Of a stretch of 64,000 nt of DNA, positions 43,968-54,300 are shown piece by piece; within the stretch, counting starts at the first letter, position 1, and every line of letters begins with the position of its first letter. Origin of the DNA: Agapetus fuscipes (Eukaryota > Arthropoda > Insecta > Trichoptera > Glossosomatidae); assembly GCA_951799405.1 (NCBI GenBank), contig OX637339.1, positions 10,106,001-10,170,000 of the forward strand. Reading direction: 5' to 3'. The notes under the pieces are model-generated. The model worked only from the letters and a program-made list of their open reading frames with translations. It was not told the DNA's origin and did no database searches. Position numbers and translations under genes: made by a program.

Positions 43968-44340
43968 TCCTTGACTTATAAATTGGTAGGAGGCTGACCA
44001 CCCATACTGTAAAAAATGGTTCACTTCAGGGAAAGTCGGCAAAAGTTGCAGGATGAATCTTCATTTGAGGTTATTTTAATTTGTAAGTACACATTCAGCA
44101 TTTGTAAGCGCGGACTTACATGTTTTTGAAAAGTTTTAGCGGAAACATTGTAGAACTTCATTTTAATTATTAAAAAATGATCACAAACTTTGTTTAGTTC
44201 TACTTTATTTTTTTGTTTGTAACTAAATAAAAATAAATAAAGTAGAACTAAACAAAGGACTTACATGTGTCTGTTTGTAGGCATGCATATGATAATGAGT
44301 TTTGAATGTTAATATATATTTGCAACTTGGATTATAGATT
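43968..44340 (+). repeat. SINE-like repeat family 1 split by a hairpin insert
   Basis: From tccttgacttataaattgg to gcaacttggattatagatt, with the 134-bp insert at 44123-44256 and a short internal deletion near 44030. Confidence 0.82.
44123..44256. mobile_element. 134-bp hairpin insertion with 11-bp target duplication
   Basis: Inserted into a family 1 repeat; ggacttacatg flanks it at 44112-44122 and 44257-44267. Contains the inverted pair ctttgtttagttctacttta / taaagtagaactaaacaaag. Confidence 0.82.
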
Positions 44341-45257
44341 GTAGAGTGTTTATAATCCCTGATAGTTATTGCTCTTATAACCATTTATTCTTTCATTTGA
44401 CTGCCGCATGCCCAAATTGTATCTGGTTTTCCCAATTTCATAAAAATGTGTTGTTTTATAATATGAAAGCATTTATACACCACGTAAATATTAACATTGT
44501 ATAGTTGGTGCAAGCTAACATTTATTATGAGTAACGGCTACAAGGAGAAAAGTTAGTTGATCTCTTTGAGCTCGTCATAACCGAGTTTATTTAAGAATTT
44601 ATGAGAATTAAGTAAGTTTGCCTAATATCAGAAAAGTGTAATTAACATTCATTTTAATTCAAGTCTAATGACCGTAACTCCCTCTTAAAATTTACAATAG
44701 CTGAGTTTGACTGTAATTTCTTAAAAACAATGGAAGGGGGTAAGAGAGATGCAATTTTGCCAAATCATCTCCTTGCCAAAATCTCATAATTTGGCCGAGC
44801 CAATCAACACATATCACAGCGTCATACTTATAAAATACTAGTAACATTCACACATTTCTAGAAAATTAACAATGGAGTCGAAAATTCCTTATTTCTTTTG
44901 GCTGGATAAAGTCACAGGTTGTAAATGATTTCTCATAGTAAAAACAATGTTGGCACATTAAAAAAATCCCTCATCGATTTGATGTTACACACATAGCAAA
45001 TAAAAATGGATTCCTGATAATTAGGGAATTTTTCCGTTAACAGAACTATGAACCCTATGCAGTTGAGAGCTATAAGTATTAGCCATGATGTAAGCTACAT
45101 ACTTAGTTTTGTATTGAAATTATGATGTGTACCATTATATGAAATTATGATGTGACCATCTCCAGCCTGGCCAAGGACTTTTCCCCTAGATTTAAATGGG
45201 CAGCAGACTCCATGTCAAAAAGTAACAATAATCCTCGATCAAAATTACATTACTAAC

Positions 45258-48200
45258 CTATTTTTTCTTTTCCCCTTTTAGATTCATACCACCTACGTCT
45301 TTCTTAGGTGCATCATTCCCTTTCTTTTGTTCATTTCCTTCTTTTGAAGATTTGATGTCTACATTACTTTTCATCTGACCAGAACTGGATTTTTTTTCTA
45401 GATTGATGGCAATGTTCTTTTCTTCTGCAATCTTCTTGCCATCGGAACTTTTAACATTTTTCATTACTTGACTTGTACTGGGTTTCACATCTTCATTGAT
45501 AACTTTATTTTTATCATTCAAATCATCCTTCTTTTGTTTACCTTGTCCCGTATCTTTATAAGAAACATTTGAATCCTTGGGATTTTTCCCAAGGTCGGTT
45601 TGGCTTAGATTCAGAATTGTCCCATTGCCAGCATTTTTTTTACTCAAATCTTTATTGTCATGTTTACTCTTTTCATCTTTTCTGTCATTAACAGCAATTT
45701 TATGAAGTTGTTCATTGATTTTCTGTGGAGCAACAACTTTATTTTGGTATTTTTGTTCAACTTCTTTGTTAGACAAAGTCGCGGTTTTACTTTTTTCATC
45801 TTTTCTATCATCAACAGAATTTTTAACAGATTTTTCTGCAGTAACAACTGTATTTTGGTGTTTTTGTTCAACTTCTTTCTTATGCAAATTTGCTGTTGTA
45901 CTTTTATCATCCTTTTTGATATTTTTTTCTTGTTGATCATTTTCTTTTTGGTTTAAATTAAGTATTGTTCCATTTGTAGCAACTTTTGATATTCCATCTT
46001 TCATTTGACTAGTTTTTCCTCCTATTTCTTTAATAGAAACATCATCAACTTTACTTTTAACCTCTTTTTTGCTATCAACATTCTTTGTTTGACTAAATCC
46101 AGGTTCCATCCTTTCAGATATTTTTGATGGGCCGCTTTTCTGTTTTTGATCCAAACTATTTTGCTTTAACGCAGATCCATCTACTCGTATTGCAGTTGCT
46201 GTATAAGATGAAGGTTTTTCCTCTTCAAGTTTATCTCCTCGTTTTCCTAAATCTTTACTTACTTCCACCGCCTTCAGTTGAGGTTTTTCTTTAAATTGAG
46301 TATTTTTATTTAAATCGCTACGATCATCAATTGTCCTCACAGTCTTTTCATTGTTTTTTTGAGTTTTATTGTCACTCTTATCCAAATTAGATTCCACCTT
46401 TTTAACTGCAGCAGAAATTTGAGAACCAGAAGCAACAATATTTAGTTTCTCTTCTTTGCTTTCAAAACTATCATTTTGTTTGATGCCACCTCCTCTGACA
46501 TTTGAAGCAGTTTTATTTTCATCACTCTTCTGTTGTGATGGAACATTACTATTTTTAATTTTGTCCTCTACTTCATTTGATTTAAAATCTTTACATGTAA
46601 AATTTCCTCCTTCCTCTGTTTTAGTATTTGCAGCATCAGATGTGATAGATTTACTTTCATTACCTTTATTGCTTACACTAGAAACGGCAACTTCATTTAA
46701 AAACTTATCATTTTTGTTTGCACCACTTTGTACATTTGATTGAAGTTTATTTGACGACATCACCACACTATTTGACGTTCTATTCAATTGAGATAAACTT
46801 GAAACTTTCACTTCTATCTTTTCAATTCCATTGTTTGAAATCTTTCCAGCCATTGTGGAAACAAAACTATTTTCTCCTTTATTCAACTGTACGGGACTTA
46901 GAACTTTAGCATCATCCTTTTTATAATTTGGATTATTTGAAATGGTTACCGTCATTGGTTTTGTTAAACTGAAATTCCCAACATTTTTACTTTGAGCTTC
47001 AGTCACATTGGTCACTTTTGTTGTCCCAAAAGTGGATGTGTCAGAAGAAAATTTATTATTTTGTGATATTGATGTAACATTTGTTTTTCTTGAATCAATG
47101 TTGATAGCCACAATTTTTGATAGATCAGTTTCAACAACTTTTGGTTTAAAATCAGCATCCATGCCAGTGTCAAAAGGATCTGTGACCTTGATCGTCTTGT
47201 TTACTGATAATTTTGGATCCACGTCGTCAAAAGTATAAGGAAAATGCTGGTACGAAGTTTTAGGTGTCGAGCACACAATATTTGAAGGAATAGACTTCGG
47301 TGAAATTTTTTGTTGAACTTTTGTTGGCACACTTGTTTCTTGGACATTTGTTTTGGCTATATTATTACTGATTTTATTAATTTGTTCATTTTTCTCATTG
47401 CAAGATGGGATGGGCGCAGGAATCGCTTGACAAGGCTTGGTAAACTCTTCTTGCTTTGTCCCTGTTTTAGCAACAGTGAAAATAGCACTACTGTCACCGG
47501 AGCGACTTGAAATTGTAGCTAATTTCTTTGCCTTTTCTTCTACCTTTATTTTCTGTTCGTTCATTTTGAGAGGAAGTGTTATACTGATTGGACTTCCGAC
47601 GTTGCTGCTTTTATTTGACCCGCTTCCCTGACTCTCATTCAACGCACTCAACTGCAAGGCTATTGCATCGGTTGCTAAAGATTGCTGACTAGACCTTGTG
47701 CTGAAAGCCTCAGAGACCAAGACACTTCTAGACAACTTACTGGCATTCATATCATTCACTGAAACACTGTCTTTCGACAACTTACAAACAGTATTATTGG
47801 TAGGAAAGTTTCCTTTCTGTTCTGACGAAGGAGTCAGATTCAAACTGCAGTTGCTCTTGATGCTTCCGTTCTTGTTTTTCATTGAATCATTCTGAGATGA
47901 GATACTGGACAACGAAGTCCTTTTGAAACTGGTGATTTCATTGATTTTCTTTTGAAGGTCAAAGTGCATGGAACTTGGGGTTACACTGTCACTCTCTACT
48001 TTAGCCAGCATATTGTTGAATGCTTTTGTGATCTCAATCTCCAGATCCTTTGCTCTGTGCTCAGGACTTTCATCTAATAATGGCCTTGATGAAATATCCA
48101 AATTATTAGACCTAGATGTTTGCTGTTTAGCAACAGGTTTTAGTAGCTTATCATCGTTGGATTTTGGCTCCATTTTTAGCAGTGGTTCCTTAGCAGAATC

Positions 48201-48335
48201 TGTGGGTACTTTTATGGTATCCTGGCAGGATTTCTGTGACTTCTTGGATGTCTTCAAGATGCTGGGTCCTGGCATCTTGCAAGGACTGACTTCTACATCA
48301 ATTGACATGGATGTTCCACGGCCGCTGTCATCCGA
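45258..48335 (-). CDS. SLC6: SLC6 exon K: 1025-residue Lys/Ser/Asn-rich cytosolic tail
   Basis: A single uninterrupted exon of 1026 codons after acceptor TATAATTTTTCAG. Begins [16 protein letters not shown] and ends LKGEKKK followed by TAG at 45258-45260. No globular domain or membrane helix is recognisable; composition is dominated by K, S, N, D, E, Q and T, typical of disordered regions. The last third contains imperfect internal repeats: NGTILNL occurs twice, KEVEQK(H/Y)QN twice and DRKDEKSK twice. The long open frame in an AT-rich genome argues that it is under coding constraint. An AG/GTTAGT donor directly abuts the stop codon, so a further exon is possible. Confidence 0.85.
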   Translation of the reverse strand, partial: SDDSGRGTSMSIDVEVSPCKMPGPSILKTSKKSQKSCQDTIKVPTDSAKEPLLKMEPKSNDDKLLKPVAKQQTSRSNNLDISSRPLLDESPEHRAKDLEIEITKAFNNMLAKVESDSVTPSSMHFDLQKKINEITSFKRTSLSSISSQNDSMKNKNGSIKSNCSLNLTPSSEQKGNFPTNNTVCKLSKDSVSVNDMNASKLSRSVLVSEAFSTRSSQQSLATDAIALQLSALNESQGSGSNKSSNVGSPISITLPLKMNEQKIKVEEKAKKLATISSRSGDSSAIFTVAKTGTKQEEFTKPCQAIPAPIPSCNEKNEQINKISNNIAKTNVQETSVPTKVQQKISPKSIPSNIVCSTPKTSYQHFPYTFDDVDPKLSVNKTIKVTDPFDTGMDADFKPKVVETDLSKIVAINIDSRKTNVTSISQNNKFSSDTSTFGTTKVTNVTEAQSKNVGNFSLTKPMTVTISNNPNYKKDDAKVLSPVQLNKGENSFVSTMAGKISNNGIEKIEVKVSSLSQLNRTSNSVVMSSNKLQSNVQSGANKNDKFLNEVAVSSVSNKGNESKSITSDAANTKTEEGGNFTCKDFKSNEVEDKIKNSNVPSQQKSDENKTASNVRGGGIKQNDSFESKEEKLNIVASGSQISAAVKKVESNLDKSDNKTQKNNEKTVRTIDDRSDLNKNTQFKEKPQLKAVEVSKDLGKRGDKLEEEKPSSYTATAIRVDGSALKQNSLDQKQKSGPSKISERMEPGFSQTKNVDSKKEVKSKVDDVSIKEIGGKTSQMKDGISKVATNGTILNLNQKENDQQEKNIKKDDKSTTANLHKKEVEQKHQNTVVTAEKSVKNSVDDRKDEKSKTATLSNKEVEQKYQNKVVAPQKINEQLHKIAVNDRKDEKSKHDNKDLSKKNAGNGTILNLSQTDLGKNPKDSNVSYKDTGQGKQKKDDLNDKNKVINEDVKPSTSQVMKNVKSSDGKKIAEEKNIAINLEKKSSSGQMKSNVDIKSSKEGNEQKKGNDAPKKDVGGMNLKGEKKK

Positions 48336-51300
48336 CTGAAAAATTATAAAAAAACCCATGATGATCAATTCAATTACATTGAGAAGAGTTATGGAAGCTT
48401 TCACTCAGGAATGAGGTGAAAAATTAAAAAGTTGAAAATAAATAGAGTTGCAAGACAATGTAAAAGTAAAGACACAAATTAAACTTATATCCAAATTAAG
48501 AATAAACCGAAGTAACAAAAGAAAAGCAATGTTTACATAAAAAAAAAAATATCATTATAAAAATTACTCTTTGTTTTACATAGAACAATCACAACTCCAG
48601 TGTAATTTAATCTGATAGTTAATTTTAATTCCTGAAAGTATGAAATGTTTGATGATAATGTGAATAAGTATAAGTTCATTTGAAAGCAGGAAAAATGTAT
48701 GAGGGATATGAATGACTTGATGGGTAATATTTCAGAGGTTTAAGCCACCTCTATTAAAAAAGACTACAGTGTAACAGTTGATTCTAATTACACATTCACA
48801 ACGGGACAGCCGCCCCCCATGATGATGGTGTTCTGTATGAGTTACCTTGTGTCCCGACTCCCTGATATTGGGGGTCGGGTCCCTGTCTCATGCGCCCCTC
48901 GCCCTCACCACGGGACAGCCGCCCACCATGATGATGGTGTTCTGGATGGCGTCGTTGGCAGACTGCGTGGAGCACTCGCCTCTGCATGATGGATCCCATT
49001 CAGACGTTGGCTGGACCAGAGCACGCGCTTTCTACAATAATAATTAATACTTGATCAGAATCACGGTGCTGTAAAAAAGAATAAATATGATGATGTAGAT
49101 TTCCTGATATTATTTGCGTTAAAATAGTTTCGTGTTAATTTATATTACGCGTCAATGCTTGTGATTTTTTGTGTTACCCACCTGAGCCAGAGTGAGGTTG
49201 TCGGGCCCATTGCACAGCTGGTAGAACGCCATGATGATGACAACCATCACGGGCAGAGCGCTGATGACCCAGCCTACTGCGTCTGCCCACACGGGGTACA
49301 CGTAGGGCCCATACGTCGCTGGCTTGTACTCTACCCAGTTGAAGAATAGGATGAACTGCAATTTAGAAGGAAATAAAACATACATTGCATAAAAAAAAAA
49401 GGAGCCGGTTCGAGTCCCATCATATCTGTTTGAAGACAGCTTCGACCTTGAGTTAACAAATGTCATTAGATACTTATTAATTAATAATTCATTCAGAAAA
49501 TAGACTATGTACAAGTAAATATCTGTTTTCAGCTAGGCAAAATTAGGTTGGTGAATTGCATGCCCCTTCACAATTGAAAAAAATAAAAAAATAAACATGT
49601 CAGTTCAAATGAGGCAGTGCCTGAAAGACATATACATTTTATTTTTATTTTTGGGTGCAGCTATCTAAAAATAAGCCTTAAATATGAACTAAGGAAGAGG
49701 AGAATTCTGGATTCAGCCAAGGCCCACCCAGGGCTGTTAAGCTCATGATGATGTAGATGATTCTCCAAGCAACCAGGCCGGATGACGTCACATATATGAG
49801 TGGTGTTTACCAGGAGAGCGGAAGGCGTGATGAGCTTCCACATCCAGCTCCAGAAGAAGACCCAGAGGCGGGACTGCGGGCCTATCATGTCCTGGATGTC
49901 CTGCAGGAACCTCTCCGCCCCGTACAGCCAGCTGATGAGGAAGCACTCGCTGATGGCGATCAGCAGCACCGACCAGTTGGCCGCGTACTTGTCCATCAAC
50001 TGCAGCCAGTACATGCCACTCTGCAAGGAAACATGCATCAGGATTTAACTCTATTGGAATATTAGTTTATAATGATAATGATGGATGACTTCTTTCCTGT
50101 GGTGCCGTTTAATGATCTATGACAATCTTAAGAGGGTGCTAGGAAATTTCTCGAAAACACAGTTTTTGACGTGGTTTTTTTTCAATAAATATGGACAAAT
50201 ATAAATTTTGGATAACTTTAAGTGTTAGTTAAACATTTCATTTGCAATATGCATCAAATAATATATGTCTATAAACGCTTTTATTACTTGAAAAAATAAA
50301 AATTACGAACACCTTCTTGCGGTAAGTGGAAAACATACAATTTTTGAACCAGTTTTTCTGTAAATTGGTGGTGTTTTGAAATCTAAAAAAAAATTACAAA
50401 TATACTTTATATCCTGTTTTAGTTCGTGGTGTGATTTAAAATGTGATTCAGATGAAGAAAACTGAATTAAAAAAAAAAATCTAGAAGCAAAAACGGACAA
50501 AAAAGTGTACATTGTATCTTCGAATAAAATCTCAAAAAATGGTTATTTGTGCCCAATTATTTTCAAATATTGAACAATATAATCTTGAGCTTAGTTGTAT
50601 TTTTTTTCAAATTTTTTATTTCACAAGATGTATTTTTTATTATTATTTTACAAATGGCTTTTAAATGCGAGATTCGCGGGGTAAACCTCAGTCGAGCGCC
50701 AACGCTCACAGAAGGCGGGACCTGCGGCACTTTTTTTTTTTCGCTAAAACTATCTCATAACAAACCTTTGTTTCGTCGGCAAGTGATATGCAACATTTTC
50801 GAAGCGAGAACATTTTACGATTTTCCATGTTACATTTTTACAAAAATATTATTTTTTGCAATCAACAATTTCTTAATAATACATTCCTTGACTTATAGGT
50901 TGGTATGAAGCTGACCACCCATACTGTACAAAGATGGTTAACTTCCCCTGTTTCTGGGAAGGTCGACAAAAGTTGCAGGGCTTATGTTCAACTTCTATGT
51001 GTGTGCTTGTGGGAATGTATTTAATATGAATCTGAAATGATATATATCTTTGCAACTTTAATTTAGATTAAGACTTTGATACTTAACTTAGAAATTTATT
51101 ATTACTATTTTAGAAATAATCGGTCGACATTCTACTTCCTACGGATTTTACGCTAAAAAATAATTTTAGTCATCAAGAAAGCGAAATTGCGAGAAAGGAA
51201 ACGCAATTTTACAGTATGTAAAAACTAAATATTTACTAAGAAATTCTGCGTGTATGCACTATATTGACCACTTTTTTCATAAAATTCCTTGGAACCTTCA

Positions 51301-54300
51301 CATATCCATAACATCTGTAGTTACGCTTACGAGTAACTAAAAACTTGTTTTTTTTTTATTTAATGTTTTTCAAAGTTCTAATGAATTAATAAAGTGGAAA
51401 TACACAAACCATTACCAAGACCCGTCACCAAAGTTCATCCAGCCCTACAGCAACTTGGTCTTGATTGAGAATCGACGCTTTCTTTAGCGACGACCAAGCT
51501 CGCTGGGGGCTCTTGGGGTGTGATTTACACAAAAACAGCGCTCGCAAAAATCATCCTGATATTATTATTACTAAAAATATAATTTGCGAAACTATTGATT
51601 TATTGTTGAACATTTTTAGTTTTGATGTTGAAGGATGGAAAAGGTTGAGTCTATCTGACCGGCATAAAAAAATGGCTGCCAAAAAGTGTACTGCAAGCTA
51701 CTATGAGTAATAACATAGAGGAGCGGAAACTAACGTGCTGATTTGATACATACTGCAGTTGTCATAAGAATAAAATTCTTCACAATCTGAGCTAAGAATA
51801 AGTGTAAAATTCGTAATGTGAGAGTTGTTTTAAATATTTTTGAAATCAATTTCCTGTTTTCATAAGACACATTGGTCCAGTACACATGCAAAAATTGCTC
51901 ATGTAAAATTAGCTTAATGGTCTCTACGGCAAACAAGAACAAAGGCAGCGACATGCTACCACTTGCGTTTCTCTCCTGTCACACGTTGCAGTGGTTATAA
52001 TGAAATGAGTGATAAAGTTAAAATATGAAATATGAAATATTGCCACGACTTTGGCGATCACAATATTTATAACGTGTGTTATCTGTCAACTCTAGTTATT
52101 ACCGGTCTAGTCGGCAGCCGTTATTTGAAATGGCACCAACATTCAAGATTTTTTTTTCGTTGTGCCGAGTTTTTTGTACACATGGAAATGCAACTGTGAA
52201 GTTCTTTGTTATTTTTATTACTAATGAAATGCAACTGTGAAGTTCTTTGTTATTTTTATTACTAATGACCATTTTCGTAAGTAAGTTGAGACATATATAT
52301 ATATGTCTTTTTTGGTTAAAATAATTTCTAGTCCACAGATATTATAAGTTAATATACGTACCTTTCAAAAACTACAAAATAAGAGCTCCGAGCGTGCGGC
52401 TGTGGCATAGATAGGTATTAAGCGAACGCAGATTTTAAAATTAAAAATATTCGAGAGCGCTCTTAAGGGCACCACGGCTCTTTAACCTTTTTGCTTCTGA
52501 ATTTTCTGTCTATATGAATATCCCCAGTATGGAATACTTTTTCAAACACATTTTTAAAAATCTTTATTGATTAATTAACTCCTTAATTGATTGACGACAC
52601 TTCAAACTGCGTGAGCAGTCACATGTATAAATTATTCAAGAACAAAAATCACAAAGGTGTAGCACGTATTTCCACCTGCAGACTTTTGAATTTTTGAACA
52701 CAGATGTCAGGGATAAGTTCAACCTTGGATGACGTCTATGATTGACAGCCGCACTGTATGCAAGTTTACACTTGACGCCTATGTGTGTCACCTGCAGTAA
52801 GCAGTATTTCTTTGCAATCAAAATAATGTTTTGATATGTTTTGTATTGTTATGTTAATAGTACTTAGTTATAAACAAAATAAATAGGGTAGGTGTATATA
52901 GACTCTAGCTGTAGGATAAATTATTATTAAGTACATAGAGTAAGCAAATATGATATAAGTAGTATAAGTATTGGCAAGGGCGTCGCCAAGGGGGGGCAGG
53001 GAGGGGCAGCTGCCCCCCCCTAGAGATTCTAAAAAAGTTGCCAAATATAATACAACCAAAGTCCTAAGTCTTTGAGTTGATTTGCTTGAAGTTCAAGCCT
53101 TGAACAATCGTTCCCGTACGTCGAAACTCGAATGAATTCACCAATTCCACTCCTAATATTCCGTACGCTCAACTACGCTCCGCCTGATCTACTCTATCGT
53201 TGAAGCGGGAGAGGGGGAGGGGGGAAGCAACATGTAACCGCGCGGCGCCTTAACAGATCAAACCGTTGTTGACATCCTAAAAGAAGCAAAAACTTTCTTT
53301 CCCGACACGGAAAAAGCGTTGAAAATTTTGATCGCTCTTCCATGCACGACGTGTACGGTAGAGCGATCGTTTAGCAGCCTCAGGAGACTAAAAACCTGGC
53401 TAAGAAGCACTATGAGTGAAAATCGCCTCAATGGTTTGGCCATGATGAGTGTGCACCGAAAACTTATACATGGAAACTTACAAGATTTTAATAATAAAGT
53501 GGTCGAGAAGTTTACAATGAATCCCCGAAAAGTATGTTTTAATTAACCTAATATAAACAAACAACGACCACTATAATATTAAAATCGTTTAATTTAAAAA
53601 AAATACGCTGTACACTTATTTAAATTCAAACGCCTTTTTATTTTATTTTTCTAATAAATGTTATTATAACTCATTTACAAGTTCTTTATTGCATAGTCAA
53701 GAGCTCGTGCTCGTGTAGCTTTATACATTGGACTCTGTACTGTCACAGAATATATATGTATATAGTACTAAGATACTGTTGTTATTACAATCGCTGTAGA
53801 TGTAAGGCTCGTAGTAAAAGTGAAAAGTTTCATGTGCTGTCGACTTTACCTACAATTCATACCTACTTTTCTCATTCATAGAGAATGAGAAAAGTAGGTA
53901 TGAATTGTAGTAGGTAAAGTCAACTTGCCCCCCCCTGCGCCATCAGCTGGCGACGCCCTTGAGTATTGGAACCTTGTAGAATATGATAGATGTTTCCACA
54001 CAAATCTATGCCCAGAATGTTCTGATTGTAGTAAGTATATTTAAGGCGAGAATTGCCTGCAAGGAGTGCAGTCTCGAAATACTCTTGACCATTACAGACC
54101 AACTCAGTGAAAGTAAACCATCCAAGTGAAACTGTGTAAAATAAATTGTGAACTAAAATAAATATGGTAAAAGAAAAACAGTTTTGTTTTCGATTACATG
54201 AGTATATTTTTATATACCACAACCGGTTTCGCAAACATCCGTTCGCATCATCAGGTGGATAAATTAATACTAAATGGTGTAGAAACGGAATCAATCTTAG

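Larger units (their letters stand above)
24657..45257. other. 20.6-kb gene-free, mobile-element-rich spacer
   Basis: Between the CYB561D2-like gene and SLC6 I find only mobile elements and their remnants, listed separately. Within it 38116-40289 and 44341-45257 hold only unassigned AT-rich DNA with fragments of a dispersed repeat (ataacaaaacattagt, gtgacgtcacaattttg; see 33640-33715, 36095-36345, 37585-37690, 41940-42130). Confidence 0.6.

Noticed and set aside
45660..48339. Numerous + strand reading frames of 60-120 codons
   Set aside because: Antisense shadows of the low-complexity SLC6 tail exon; no similarity or splice structure.
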